Positions 1 through 9,500 of a stretch of 38,497 bases of DNA are shown piece after piece. Position numbers and translations under genes: made by a program. Source of the stretch: Candidatus Polarisedimenticolaceae bacterium. Its GTDB lineage: Bacteria; Pseudomonadota; Gammaproteobacteria; Chromatiales; Chromatiaceae. The stretch spans positions 1 to 38,497 of the forward strand of contig JAKITT010000023.1 of assembly GCA_021647945.1 (NCBI GenBank), in the 5' to 3' direction. Numbering within the stretch: the first letter of the stretch is position 1; each line of letters begins with the position of its first letter. The notes under the pieces were generated by a model. It saw only the letters and a list, made by a program, of their open reading frames with translations. It did not search any database and was not told the origin of the DNA.

Positions 1-1
1 C

Positions 2-139
2 TGGACGCTGTGTTCGGATGCCTACTTCATATCCCCTCTGGCGCTCGCGCACGACGGGTATATGGTGCGGCCTCACAGCTACCGGGGTCTAACCGCCTTC
101 GTTTCACTCTCCATGGCGGTCAGCGATCGAGCGAGGTAG
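2..139 (+). CDS. Possible 3' end of an unknown gene entering from the left edge
   Basis: Frame 2 is open from the window edge to a TAG at 137-139, giving 45 residues ending in AMAVSDRAR-like sequence (hydrophobic, with LALAHDGYM and YRGLTAFVSLSMAV stretches). Codon third positions are GC-rich, as in the neighbouring genes. The stop codon lies inside the first bases of the palindrome starting at 136. No family is recognised and no start is visible, so this may equally be non-coding sequence. Confidence 0.22.
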   Translation, partial: WTLCSDAYFISPLALAHDGYMVRPHSYRGLTAFVSLSMAVSDRAR

Positions 140-214
140 CCTGGATGGAGTGCAACGTAATCCGGGGGGTATCGGGTAACACGCCTGGGTTCCACTTTGT
201 TTCATCTGGGCTAC
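136..214. repeat. Imperfect palindromic (REP-like) repeat
   Basis: Outer arms GTAGCCTGGATGGAG (136-150) and TTCATCTGGGCTAC (201-214) are near-complementary, and weaker inner pairing follows (AATCCGGGG against CCTGGGTT). The GTAGCC(C/T)GGATG...CATC(C/T)GGGCTAC pattern is a familiar dispersed intergenic palindrome of gammaproteobacteria. It is seen once in this window, so the repeat status rests on recall rather than on a second local copy. Confidence 0.6.
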
Positions 215-340
215 ATAAAAATCAAATGGCCAGAGTTGGTGTGTAGCACTAGTTTTTTAGTAAACGTGAATGACCGTTCTTGGCCGATTCCAGCCTAACT
301 CTTGAATAACTTAAACGTAAGTATTTGATTTTGTTACTCA

Positions 341-378
341 CTGATTTGTGGCCGCGTAGCGGACTGGGTCGCTAATCA
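341..378 (-). repeat. REP-like palindrome, copy A
   Basis: Read on the minus strand, this 38-bp unit matches 38055-38092 at 33 of 38 positions without gaps. Both begin TGATTAGCGACCCA, share the core CCGCTACGCG and end AATCAG. The ends TGATT/AATCA are inverted. It lies between the end of aceF and the left-edge palindrome. The two copies are in opposite orientation near the two ends of the window. Confidence 0.75.
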
Positions 379-413
379 CCATTTCCATCAAACGTGGGCC
401 ATCCTCTAGGTTT

Positions 414-1715
414 TTACAGTGATAGGTTCCTGATATCTGACAGCACTTCGCTTAGATAGTGGGTGAAATGCGCGCCATCAGCACCATCGATGACTCTATG
501 ATCATAAGAGAGTGAGAAGGGTAGAATCAATCGGGGGATGAATTCCCCATCGCTGTAGAGGGGTTTCATGGCTGCTCGTGAGATACCGAGGATGGCCACT
601 TCCGGGGCATTCACAATGGGGGTGAAGGCGGTGCCACCAATCCCCCCCAGGCTTGAGATGGTGAACGAGCCGCCCTGCATCTCCGCTGGCGTCAGTTTTT
701 TCTCACGTGCCTTGGCACTCAGTTCGCTAAGCTCCTGCGCTAGGTCAAACAGCCCTTTGCAACTCACATTGCGTACCACGGGAACCACCAAGCCCGCTTC
801 AGTATCGACGGCAAAGCCAATATGGAAGTATCTCTTGATGATCAGGTTTTTGCCGTCCGGCGCCAATGATGCATTGACGTGTGGATATTTTTTCAAGACG
901 ACAACTGTGGCCTTCATCAAAAAAGCTAGTAGTGTCAGCTTGAAACCTTGTTGTGATAAATCTTCAGCATGCGCTTTACGGAATACCTCTAAGTCGGTGA
1001 TATCGGCCTCATCAAACTGGGTGACATGGGGGATTGTTGACCAACTCCGGTGCAGATTAGTGCCAGTAAGAAGCTTGATTCGTGAAAGGGGTTGGGTCTC
1101 AATCTCACCAAATTTACTGTAATCGACTATCGGCATTTTTGGCAGGATCGGCGCGTGGCCAGCGCTCTCTTCGATGGTTGTCATGGCTTCTTTGACAAAG
1201 CACTGGACATCCTCTTTGAGGATTCGCCCCTTGGGGCCAGAACCCATCACTTGAGTCAGATCAACACCCAGTTCCCGGGAGATGCGACGCACCGCGGGGC
1301 TGGCGTGGGGTTTTGAGGTGGCATCTTCCTTTGATAATGGTGGCAGGGAGGGGGGGGGTGAACTCTTTTCACCCGGCAGAGCCTCTGCACTGACAGATTC
1401 AACTTGCTGCAACGGCGGCGCACTCTCCGGGTTTGCGGGGGGTGTTTCATCCTGTTCGGCAGCACGCTCTTCATCAACCACCTCCAGAATCAGAATAAGG
1501 TCTCCTTGCGCGACCTTGTCACCCACCGCTACTTTTAGCTCCTTGATGATGCCGGCATCAGGCGAGGGGATCTCCATGGCGGCCTTGTCACTCTCCAGCG
1601 TGATCAATGACTCCTCTATGGTGACGTGCGCGCCTGGTACAACCAGGATCTCAATCACCTCCGCCTGCTCAATCTCACCGATATCGGGAATCAGGATCTC
1701 TTTTAGTCCGTTCAA
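414..1715 (-). CDS. aceF: Pyruvate dehydrogenase E2, dihydrolipoamide acetyltransferase
   Basis: E2 core of the cytoplasmic pyruvate dehydrogenase complex: it moves the acetyl group from E1 to CoA through a lipoyl arm. I place the start at a TTG (1715-1713) because GGAG lies 8 nt upstream and the lipoyl domain begins at once; a longer in-frame extension runs back into aceE coding sequence and looks non-native. The 433-residue product has one lipoyl domain (ESDKAAME, lipoyl Lys44), an acidic/Pro-rich linker, an E3-binding domain (about residues 130-170, SPAVRRISRELGVDL) and a C-terminal catalytic domain with DHRVIDGA (His406, Asp410). E. coli AceF has three lipoyl domains; a single one is common elsewhere. 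It follows aceE by 13 nt in the same operon. No lpd gene lies in the window. Confidence 0.95.
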   Translation of the reverse strand: MNGLKEILIPDIGEIEQAEVIEILVVPGAHVTIEESLITLESDKAAMEIPSPDAGIIKELKVAVGDKVAQGDLILILEVVDEERAAEQDETPPANPESAPPLQQVESVSAEALPGEKSSPPPSLPPLSKEDATSKPHASPAVRRISRELGVDLTQVMGSGPKGRILKEDVQCFVKEAMTTIEESAGHAPILPKMPIVDYSKFGEIETQPLSRIKLLTGTNLHRSWSTIPHVTQFDEADITDLEVFRKAHAEDLSQQGFKLTLLAFLMKATVVVLKKYPHVNASLAPDGKNLIIKRYFHIGFAVDTEAGLVVPVVRNVSCKGLFDLAQELSELSAKAREKKLTPAEMQGGSFTISSLGGIGGTAFTPIVNAPEVAILGISRAAMKPLYSDGEFIPRLILPFSLSYDHRVIDGADGAHFTHYLSEVLSDIRNLSL

Positions 1716-1728
1716 GAGAGTTACTCCA

Positions 1729-4389
1729 TTAGAGGGTTGTTGGGTCTGGTTTTTGCGGGTCGATACCATACTTCTTGATCGCCTCCGCCACGCTACTCTG
1801 AGGAATATCACCCTCTTCTGCCAGAGATTTGAGGGCTGCCAGGGTGATGTAATGACGATCAACCTCAAAAAATCTGCGCAGCGCTTCACGGGTATCGCTT
1901 CGTCCAAAACCATCGGTTCCAAGCACCCGGTAGGGGGCTGAAATAAAGGCTCTGACCTGATCAGCATGCTGTTTTATGTAGTCCGTGGCCGCCACTACTG
2001 GCCCCTTTCGACCCTTGAGTTGCTGCTCAAGGTAGCACTCACGCGCCTCATTTTCTGGATGCAACAGGTTCCAGCGCTGTACCGCTAGGCCATCCCGGTG
2101 GAGCTCATTGAAACTGGTGGCACTCCAGATATCTGCACTGACACCAAAATCTGCTTTCAGCAGTTCTGCCGCAGCCAATACCTCACGCAAAATGGCCCCA
2201 CTACCCAATAGTTGCACGCTGGGGGCTTCTGTTTTATCAGCCTCCTGCAATAGATAGATCCCCTTGAGAATGCCTTCTGCGACCCCTTCTGGCATGGCGG
2301 GGTGGACATAGTTCTCATTCATAACGGTGATGTAGTAGAAGATATTTTCCTGCGCTTGATACATGCGCTGCATTCCATCATGGATGATCACTGCCAGCTC
2401 ATAGGCATAGGTGGGATCATAGGTGACACAGTTGGGTATGGTGGCTGCCAGATGGTGACTGTGGCCATCCTGATGTTGCAGCCCCTCCCCAGCCAGGGTG
2501 GTACGGCCTGAGGTGGCACCGATCAGAAACCCCCGCGCCTGGATATCACCGGCCGCCCAAGCCAGATCACCGACCCGCTGAAAGCCAAACATGGAGTAGT
2601 AGATACAAAAAGGAATCATGCTGATTCCATAGTTACTGTAGGCGGTTCCCGCAGCTATCCAGGAGGCGAGGGAGCCCGCTTCGTTGATCCCTTCATGCAG
2701 AATCTGGCCATTCTTATCCTCCCGGTAATACATCACCTGCTCAATATCCACCGGTTCATAGAGCTGTCCAACGGATGAGTAGATGCCCAATTGTCTAAAC
2801 ATCCCCTCCATACCAAAGGTGCGTGCTTCATCAGGAATGATAGGGACAACATAACGGCCAATGTTCTCATCTTTGACCAGCACCGCAAGCAGTTGGACAA
2901 CGGCCATTGTGGTGGAGATCTCGCGTTTATTTGAGCCATTCAGCAACCGCTTAAATGCATCAAGTTTTGGGATCTCCAGCGGCTCAGTCTTCTGTTTACG
3001 TGCGGGCAGGTAGCCACCCAACGCTTTGCGCCGTTCGTGCAGGTAGCGCATCTCCGGGCTATCTTCATCTGGTTTGTAGAATGGCGCCTCACCGATCTCA
3101 TCATCAGAGATTGGGATGTTGAAGCGATCACGGAAGGCTTTAAGCTCCTCTTCCCCCAGTTTTTTCTGCTGATGGGTGATATTTTGCCCCTCACCCGCCA
3201 CGCCCATTCCATAACCCTTGACCGTTTTGACCAGGATGACACTGGGTTGTCCCGGATGTTTTACGGCGGCTGCATAGGCTGCGTAGACCTTGGTGGGGTC
3301 GTGCCCTCCCCGGTTGAGCCGCCAGATATCTTCATCACTCATATTGGCAACCATATCCTGTAGCTCTGGATACCTGCTGAAGAAGTGCTCGCGGATATAG
3401 GCCCCTCCTCGTACCTGATAATTCTGGTAATCACCATCAACGGCCTCTTCCATACGACGAAGCAGGATGCCATCTTTATCTCTAGCCAGCAGCGGGTCCC
3501 AATAGGAGCCCCAAATCACCTTAATGACATTCCAACCTGCACCACGGAACACCGCCTCCAACTCTTGGATAATTTTGCCGTTACCCCGCACCGGGCCATC
3601 CAGCCGCTGTAGGTTACAGTTCACTACAAAAACCAGATTATCCAGCTTCTCCCGCGCAGCTAGCGAGATGGCACCCAATGACTCTGGCTCATCCATCTCA
3701 CCGTCCCCCAGAAAGGCCCAGACTTTGCGTTGGGGGGTGCAGAGTATTTCGCGATTGCAGAGGTATTTCATGAACCGCGCCTGGTAGATCGCCATCAATG
3801 AGCTCAAGCCCATAGAGACCGTGGGGAACTGCCAGAAGTCAGGCATCAATCGGGGGTGGGGATAGGAGGAGAGCCCTTTATCCCCATGCGCCTCTCGGCG
3901 GAAGTGGTGCAGCTGCTCCTCTGATAGCCGCCCCTCAAGAAAGGCGCGGGCATAGATACCTGGAGCGGAGTGGCCTTGAAAGAAGATAAGGTCACCGCCA
4001 TGCCCCTCTCCTGATGCATGGAAAAAGTGGTTAAAGCCTATCTCGAACAGCGTGGCAGCGGAGGCGAAGCTGGCGATATGCCCGCCCAAACCGTTATATT
4101 TTTTGTTGGCCTTGACCACCATAGCCATGGCATTCCAACGGATAAAGGCCCTAATTCGGCGTTCCAGGGTATGGTCACCAGGAAAGTGGGCTTCTGCTGA
4201 AGGCGGTATGGTGTTGATGTAGGCGGTATTGGCACTATAGGGCAGGTGGGCACCTGAACGACGCGCCTTATCGATCAGCCTCTCCAGCAAGTAGTGAGCA
4301 CGCTCCACCCCTTCACGTGCCAAGACAGAATCCAGAGCCTCAATCCAATCCTGAGTCTCCTGACTATCAATATCAGCTTTTATATCCAT
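1729..4389 (-). CDS. aceE: Pyruvate dehydrogenase E1, homodimeric type
   Basis: Thiamine-diphosphate-dependent E1 that decarboxylates pyruvate and reductively acetylates the E2 lipoyl group, committing pyruvate to acetyl-CoA. The 886 residues match the usual length (887 in E. coli). The N-terminus (ETQDWIEALDSVLAREGVER) aligns with the family, and the ThDP/Mg motif GDGEMDEPES starts near residue 228, followed by NCNLQRLDGPVRGNGK. I chose the ATG at 4389 because the product then has the family N-terminus and a GGTGGG lies about 9 nt upstream; an in-frame ATG at 4407 would add six residues. First gene of aceE-aceF. Its upstream region holds the remnant of another gene on the same strand. Confidence 0.97.
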   Translation of the reverse strand: MDIKADIDSQETQDWIEALDSVLAREGVERAHYLLERLIDKARRSGAHLPYSANTAYINTIPPSAEAHFPGDHTLERRIRAFIRWNAMAMVVKANKKYNGLGGHIASFASAATLFEIGFNHFFHASGEGHGGDLIFFQGHSAPGIYARAFLEGRLSEEQLHHFRREAHGDKGLSSYPHPRLMPDFWQFPTVSMGLSSLMAIYQARFMKYLCNREILCTPQRKVWAFLGDGEMDEPESLGAISLAAREKLDNLVFVVNCNLQRLDGPVRGNGKIIQELEAVFRGAGWNVIKVIWGSYWDPLLARDKDGILLRRMEEAVDGDYQNYQVRGGAYIREHFFSRYPELQDMVANMSDEDIWRLNRGGHDPTKVYAAYAAAVKHPGQPSVILVKTVKGYGMGVAGEGQNITHQQKKLGEEELKAFRDRFNIPISDDEIGEAPFYKPDEDSPEMRYLHERRKALGGYLPARKQKTEPLEIPKLDAFKRLLNGSNKREISTTMAVVQLLAVLVKDENIGRYVVPIIPDEARTFGMEGMFRQLGIYSSVGQLYEPVDIEQVMYYREDKNGQILHEGINEAGSLASWIAAGTAYSNYGISMIPFCIYYSMFGFQRVGDLAWAAGDIQARGFLIGATSGRTTLAGEGLQHQDGHSHHLAATIPNCVTYDPTYAYELAVIIHDGMQRMYQAQENIFYYITVMNENYVHPAMPEGVAEGILKGIYLLQEADKTEAPSVQLLGSGAILREVLAAAELLKADFGVSADIWSATSFNELHRDGLAVQRWNLLHPENEARECYLEQQLKGRKGPVVAATDYIKQHADQVRAFISAPYRVLGTDGFGRSDTREALRRFFEVDRHYITLAALKSLAEEGDIPQSSVAEAIKKYGIDPQKPDPTTL

Positions 4390-4460
4390 TACATAAGCCC
4401 ACCCCATCCAGTTGGTCGGTCAATGTACTCTCCTACAGAGGCGCTGAATGAATCAGAACT

Positions 4461-4661
4461 CTATAGCAGCTCCACCAAGCTATCTAACTTGGCAGCACAG
4501 ATAAAATCGTTATCCGAGAGGCCATTGAGGCTATGGGTGCTGTAACGCACCTTGCATGAATTGTAGCCCACTTCTGCGACAGGATGGTGGTTCTCTCGGT
4601 GTGATACCCAGGCCAAGACACCTATTCCGGCAGATCGACTATCATCTCTATGTACCCTTAG
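4461..4661 (-). pseudogene. 3' remnant of pterin-4a-carbinolamine dehydratase (phhB-like)
   Basis: This minus-strand frame encodes 66 residues with no start codon. The segment HRENHHP carries the catalytic His-His-Pro of pterin-4a-carbinolamine dehydratases, and [20 protein letters not shown] and FICAAKLD match the family's C-terminal half. An in-frame TAG (64-62 of 4600s) closes the frame upstream, and the N-terminal half (about 50-60 residues) is absent; the ferritin-like gene begins on the other strand soon after. The remnant ends about 70 bp before aceE. The intact enzyme would recycle the pterin cofactor of aromatic amino acid hydroxylases. I infer 5' truncation, since the retained part is well conserved and the loss may be recent. 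Confidence 0.75.
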
Positions 4662-4722
4662 CTATAGATTATACTTGACCATAACAGCAGGGTATTTTTA
4701 AAGCACGATGCAAGGAGAGAGC

Positions 4723-5211
4723 GTGAATATCATCGAATATGCACTGGAGATGGAGAAGGATGGCGAGCGTTACTACCGTGACTTGGCACTCAACGCAAAA
4801 CTTAAAGGGATCCAGAAGATATTCAACTCCCTGGCAGATGCTGAGGCCAAACATTATCGATCATTTTTACAGCTGAGGGACAACCTGCCCCCCACCACCG
4901 ATGATGATGAGAATATCCTTTTGCATGCTAAAAATATCTTCAAGCAGATACATTTGGATGACGTTCCTCTCCATGGACATGATGATCAGGTGGAGATCTA
5001 CAAAAAGGCGCGTCAGATAGAGGATGAGAGTCGAGCATTCTATCTGCAAAAAGCGGCGGAACTCTCTGACCCCGCCGAAAAAGAGCTCTGTCTAAAGATC
5101 GCTGAAGAGGAGCTACAGCACAGTATTCTGCTTGATGCGATGATCGACTTTATATCCAGACCCTACACCTGGCTGGAGAATGCGGAGTGGAGTCACCTAG
5201 ATAGCTATTAG
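4723..5211 (+). CDS. Ferritin-like diiron (rubrerythrin-family) protein
   Basis: A 162-residue four-helix-bundle protein of the ferritin/rubrerythrin superfamily. It has two ExxH-type iron ligand motifs: EMEKDGERYY with EAKHYRSF in the first half, and EDESRAFY with EEELQHS in the second. There is no C-terminal rubredoxin CxxC domain, so it is not a classical rubrerythrin; likely roles are peroxide reduction or iron handling in the cytoplasm. The GTG at 4723 is preferred over the ATG at 4708 because AAGGAG (4712-4717) sits 5 nt before it and the product then begins MNIIEYALEMEKDG, typical of the family. It is 25 nt upstream of fumC and probably co-transcribed with fumC and acnA. Confidence 0.8.
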   Translation: MNIIEYALEMEKDGERYYRDLALNAKLKGIQKIFNSLADAEAKHYRSFLQLRDNLPPTTDDDENILLHAKNIFKQIHLDDVPLHGHDDQVEIYKKARQIEDESRAFYLQKAAELSDPAEKELCLKIAEEELQHSILLDAMIDFISRPYTWLENAEWSHLDSY

Positions 5212-5236
5212 CCACTTTCCAGTCTAGGAAGAGACT

Positions 5237-6622
5237 ATGTCAAAACCAGGATATCGTGAGGTAAGTGATAGCATGGGCAGACTGGAGGTTCCCAGTGACG
5301 CCCTCTACGCGGCCCAGACTCAGAGGGCACTAAACAACTTCCCAATGAGCAGCCTCACTATGCCACCCCGTTTTATTCAGGCTACCGCCATGATTAAGCG
5401 AGCAGCGGCAGAGGTTAATGCGGAGCTAGGCCTGATCAAGCCCGATATTGCAGCGGCCATAACCGCTGCTGCAGATGAGATTATTGCTGGCAAACATTCG
5501 GAGCAATTTCCGGTAGATCTGTTCCAAACCGGCTCTGGCACCAGCACCAATATGAACCTCAATGAGGTACTGGCAACCCTGGCCAACCGCCATGTTGAGG
5601 GCGTCAGCCCCAATGATCATGTCAACATGGGGCAGAGCAGTAATGATGTTATTCCCACCGCTATCCACCTAAGTGCCGCCATTGCCCTTGAGGAGCAACT
5701 GCTACCGGCGCTCAATCATCTAGCACTGAGCATTGAGAGCAAAGGGATTGAGCTGGATGGCATCTGTAAAACTGGTCGCACGCATCTGATGGATGCCATG
5801 CCGATCCGCCTAGACCAGGAGTTATCGGGGTGGGCCACGCAGATTCACAAGGGAGTAGAGCGTATAGAGAGCAGCCTGCCCCGACTTCATCAATTAGCTC
5901 AAGGAGGCACTGCCGTCGGCACCGGCATCAACACCCCATTAGATTTCCCCCAAAGAATCGCCGACAAGCTTAGTCACTATACCGGCCTGCCACTGACCCC
6001 CAGTAGCTCCCTCTTTGAGAGCCTCAGCTGCCAGGATACCGCCGTAGAACTCTCCGGCCAGCTCAAGGTGATAGCGGTCAGCATCATGAAGATCTCCAAT
6101 GATCTACGCTGGATGAACAGCGGCCCTCTGGCTGGCCTGGCGGAGATTGAGCTGCCACCACTACAGCCTGGCTCCAGCATTATGCCGGGCAAGGTGAACC
6201 CGGTCATCCCCGAAGCAACTGCGATGATTGCCGCTCAGGTCATCGGCAATGACACCACCATTACGGTGGCTGGCCAGTCCGGCAATTTTCAGCTCAACAC
6301 CATGCTGCCCGTGATCGCTTATAACCTCCTACAGAGCATTGAGCTCCTAACCAGTGCAGCTCAACAGCTGGCCGACAAGGCGATCAAAGGGTTCAAGATT
6401 AGAGAGGAAAATCTCCAACACCCATTGATTCGTAACCCCATTCTAGTCACCACTCTGGCACCTATCATCGGTTATCTAAAGGCCGCAGAGATCGCCAAAA
6501 TGGCCTATGAAAAAGGCCGTCCTCTGATAGATATTGCCGTAGAAGAGACGCAACTCTCCCGCCACGAATTAGCATCACTACTGAACCCAATAAATTCAAC
6601 TTTGGGCGGAATTCAAAAATAG
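5237..6622 (+). CDS. fumC: Class II fumarate hydratase
   Basis: Iron-independent fumarase that interconverts fumarate and L-malate in the TCA cycle; a homotetramer of the aspartase/fumarase superfamily. The 461-residue product has the superfamily signature [12 protein letters not shown] near residue 315, the catalytic His in [11 protein letters not shown] (His183, equivalent to E. coli His188) and the substrate-loop segment [24 protein letters not shown] lies just upstream of the ATG. It sits between the ferritin-like gene (25 nt) and acnA (31 nt). Aspartase is excluded by the fumarase-type [10 protein letters not shown] segment, which reads AGTS in aspartases. Being free of Fe-S clusters, it stays active under oxidative or iron stress. 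Confidence 0.96.
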   Translation: MSKPGYREVSDSMGRLEVPSDALYAAQTQRALNNFPMSSLTMPPRFIQATAMIKRAAAEVNAELGLIKPDIAAAITAAADEIIAGKHSEQFPVDLFQTGSGTSTNMNLNEVLATLANRHVEGVSPNDHVNMGQSSNDVIPTAIHLSAAIALEEQLLPALNHLALSIESKGIELDGICKTGRTHLMDAMPIRLDQELSGWATQIHKGVERIESSLPRLHQLAQGGTAVGTGINTPLDFPQRIADKLSHYTGLPLTPSSSLFESLSCQDTAVELSGQLKVIAVSIMKISNDLRWMNSGPLAGLAEIELPPLQPGSSIMPGKVNPVIPEATAMIAAQVIGNDTTITVAGQSGNFQLNTMLPVIAYNLLQSIELLTSAAQQLADKAIKGFKIREENLQHPLIRNPILVTTLAPIIGYLKAAEIAKMAYEKGRPLIDIAVEETQLSRHELASLLNPINSTLGGIQK

Positions 6623-6653
6623 CATTACTTCATTCAACGACAGGATTGTCACC

Positions 6654-9326
6654 ATGAAAAACAGCTTTAATACGAAAACCTCGCTTGATGTCGCCGGTCA
6701 GGTGTATCAAATATTTAGCCTGAAGAGACTTGCTGAGCAGTATGACATTACTCACCTCCCCTTCTCGCTGAAGATATTGCTTGAGAACCTCTTACGCCTG
6801 GAAGATGGGGTCACTATCAAACGCGAGGATATCGAAGCGCTGGCGCAGTGGCATCCAGAAACAACAACAAGTAGAGAGATCGCCTTTACTCCCGCTCGGG
6901 TGCTGCTTCAGGATTTTACCGGCGTCCCTGCTGTGGTGGATCTGGCAGCCATGCGTGAGGCGGTGAGCGATCTAGGCGGCAATCCAGACCAGATCAACCC
7001 CCTCTCACCCGTTGATCTGGTAATCGATCATTCAGTGCAGGTTGATGCCTTTAGAGACAGTCAGGCCTTCGATCTCAATGTTCAGTTGGAGTTTAAGCGC
7101 AATAGTGAGCGCTACGCCTTTCTTCGCTGGGGTCAGAAGGCCTTCTCAAATTTTAGAGTGGTGCCCCCCGATACCGGCATTGTTCACCAGATCAACCTGG
7201 AGTATCTCGCCCAGGTGGTCTTTTGCCAGGAGGTAGATGGCCAGCGTTATGCCTATCCAGACACCCTAGTTGGCACGGACTCCCACACCACCATGATCAA
7301 CGCCCTCGGCATTCTAGGCTGGGGTGTGGGCGGTATAGAGGCCGAGGCAGGAATGCTGGGACAACCGATTAGCATGCTGATTCCAGAGGTGGTGGGATTT
7401 CGACTAAAGGGGAGGTTAGCTGAAGGTGCCACCGCCACCGATCTCGTCCTTATGGTGACTCAACAACTGCGCCAACATGGGGTGGTGGGCAAGTTTGTGG
7501 AGTTCTTTGGTGATGGCCTTAATCACCTGCCTCTCGCTGACCGCGCCACGATTGCCAACATGGCTCCCGAGTACGGAGCCACCTGCGGCATCTTTCCTAT
7601 TGATCATGAAACCTTAAACTATCTTACCCTGACAGGACGAACACCAGAACAGATAGCATTGGTAGAGCGCTACGCTCGCACACAAGGGCTGTTTCGTGAG
7701 AGGAGGGGGGCTGAGGCCAGCTATAGCGAGGTAGTTGAGCTGGATCTTGCCACCGTAGAACCGAGCCTTGCAGGCCCCAAAAGGCCTCAAGACCGGGTCC
7801 CTTTACGACAGGCCAAAGCCCAATTTAATCAGGCCTTGCAGGACATGATGGCAGAGCGAGCTACAGAGGCGACGCTCAGAGCCGCCGAGGTCTCATTTGC
7901 CGCTGAACAATTTAAACTCAAGGATGGGGCGGTAGTTATCGCCGCCATCACCTCTTGCACCAATACCTCTAACCCATCGGTACTGATTGGTGCAGGCCTA
8001 TTGGCGCAAAAAGCCGTAGCGTATGGGCTTAGCAGTAAACCCTGGGTTAAAACCAGCTTTGCCCCCGGCTCTCAGGTAGTGACCAATTATCTGCAGCGGG
8101 CAGGACTCAGCGCTCCCCTTGAGGCACTCGGCTTTTACCTTGTGGGTTATGGCTGCACCACCTGCATCGGCAACTCCGGGCCCCTGCCTGAGCCCATCAG
8201 CAAGGCCATCCATGCAGAGGATCTAATTGTGGCCTCAGTACTCTCCGGCAACCGTAACTTTGAGGGACGAATCCACCCTGAAGTGCAGATGAATTATCTG
8301 GCCTCACCGCCACTGGTGGTTGCTTATGCTATCGCTGGAACCATGGATATCGATCCATATAATGATCCCCTGGGAACCAGCAAAGATGGCACGCCCATCT
8401 ACCTGCGTGATATCTGGCCAACTAGCCGTGAGATAGACACCGTCATCCAGCAGGCGGTCAGCCCTGAAATGTTCAGCAAGGCCTATGAGTCCGTCTTTAG
8501 TGGTGATGCCCAATGGCAGTCACTACCCGCACCGGACTCTGAAACCTATGCTTGGGATCCAGACTCCACTTATATTCGCAAACCCACCTTTTTCTCCGGC
8601 CTCACTAAAGAGCCAGAAGCGATAAAACCGATTGAAAAGGCGCGAGTATTGGCGCTGCTGGGTGATACAGTCACCACTGATCATATCTCCCCCGCCGGGG
8701 TCATTGGGGCCGATACACCCGCCGCCCAATATCTCATCTCTCACGGTATCGAGCAGAATAACTTCAACACTTACGGCTCTCGTCGAGGCAACCATGAAGT
8801 GATGGTGCGCGGCACCTTCGCCAATATCCGCCTACGAAATCAGCTGGCACCCGGTACTGAAGGGGGGTGGACCACCCATCAACCCTCCGCTGAGCAGATG
8901 AGTATCTATGATGCCGCCATGCGCTACCAGAAGGAGGCAACACCCCTGCTGGTGCTGACCGGCGAGGAGTATGGCACCGGCTCTTCCCGAGACTGGGCTG
9001 CCAAAGGGACACGGTTGCTCGGTGTGCGTGCCGTCATTGCCCGCAGTTTTGAACGAATCCACCGCTCTAATCTCGTCGGCATGGGGGTTCTTCCCCTGCA
9101 ATTCAAGCCAGATGAAAGTGCAGATAATCTTGGACTTGATGGCAAGGAGAGCTACACCCTGGAGGAGATTCACAGAGGTATGGAAGTACTCTCTGTGACA
9201 GCCACCCCCGCACAGGGAGAGCCCATCCACTTCTCGGTTACAGTGCGTATCGACACCCCCAAGGAGTGGGACTATTTTCTGAATGGCGGCATCCTCAACT
9301 ACGTACTGCGACAACTGCCTAAGTAG
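6654..9326 (+). CDS. acnA: Aconitate hydratase A
   Basis: [4Fe-4S] aconitase of the AcnA/IRP1 type that isomerises citrate to isocitrate through cis-aconitate. The 890 residues match the family length (891 in E. coli). The three cluster ligands are visible: Cys435 in SCTNTSNPS, and Cys501 and Cys504 in [14 protein letters not shown], at the same numbers as in the E. coli enzyme. The swivel domain contains [16 protein letters not shown], with the substrate-binding Ser-Ser-Arg. The start ATG is well placed 31 nt after fumC, suggesting one transcript. No clear rho-independent terminator follows in the 170-nt gap before the convergent RES gene; only a weak CAGAG/CTCTG hairpin near 9413-9428 is present. 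Confidence 0.97.
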   Translation: MKNSFNTKTSLDVAGQVYQIFSLKRLAEQYDITHLPFSLKILLENLLRLEDGVTIKREDIEALAQWHPETTTSREIAFTPARVLLQDFTGVPAVVDLAAMREAVSDLGGNPDQINPLSPVDLVIDHSVQVDAFRDSQAFDLNVQLEFKRNSERYAFLRWGQKAFSNFRVVPPDTGIVHQINLEYLAQVVFCQEVDGQRYAYPDTLVGTDSHTTMINALGILGWGVGGIEAEAGMLGQPISMLIPEVVGFRLKGRLAEGATATDLVLMVTQQLRQHGVVGKFVEFFGDGLNHLPLADRATIANMAPEYGATCGIFPIDHETLNYLTLTGRTPEQIALVERYARTQGLFRERRGAEASYSEVVELDLATVEPSLAGPKRPQDRVPLRQAKAQFNQALQDMMAERATEATLRAAEVSFAAEQFKLKDGAVVIAAITSCTNTSNPSVLIGAGLLAQKAVAYGLSSKPWVKTSFAPGSQVVTNYLQRAGLSAPLEALGFYLVGYGCTTCIGNSGPLPEPISKAIHAEDLIVASVLSGNRNFEGRIHPEVQMNYLASPPLVVAYAIAGTMDIDPYNDPLGTSKDGTPIYLRDIWPTSREIDTVIQQAVSPEMFSKAYESVFSGDAQWQSLPAPDSETYAWDPDSTYIRKPTFFSGLTKEPEAIKPIEKARVLALLGDTVTTDHISPAGVIGADTPAAQYLISHGIEQNNFNTYGSRRGNHEVMVRGTFANIRLRNQLAPGTEGGWTTHQPSAEQMSIYDAAMRYQKEATPLLVLTGEEYGTGSSRDWAAKGTRLLGVRAVIARSFERIHRSNLVGMGVLPLQFKPDESADNLGLDGKESYTLEEIHRGMEVLSVTATPAQGEPIHFSVTVRIDTPKEWDYFLNGGILNYVLRQLPK

Positions 9327-9500
9327 CCAGCAACGAAAACCCATACCTAACCCTCAAACCACACCGCAGGTTTTTATTGCCTCATACAATAAACATCCCC
9401 ACCGCAAGTGGACAGAGCATTTCCTCTGCCAGTACTGTAGCTATTAATATGATGAGAACTATCGTAATTTAAAGTGATAGTGGGGGGCTTGTAAAAACTA

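Noticed and set aside
10-246. 78-residue open frame at the left edge
   Set aside because: It runs straight through the palindrome at 136-214 and has no ribosome binding site; frame 2 looks more protein-like.
1716-1967. N-terminal extension of AceF by 84 residues
   Set aside because: It lies within the end of aceE in another frame, is Arg/Trp-rich without a known domain, and a well-placed TTG start with GGAG follows.
9413-9428. Hairpin CAGAG/CTCTG as an acnA terminator
   Set aside because: The stem is only 5 bp and no T run follows.
9390-9430. Similarity of a CACCGCAAGTGGACAG-like stretch to sequence near 12170-12195
   Set aside because: Only about 15-18 scattered matches after gaps; too weak to call a repeat.
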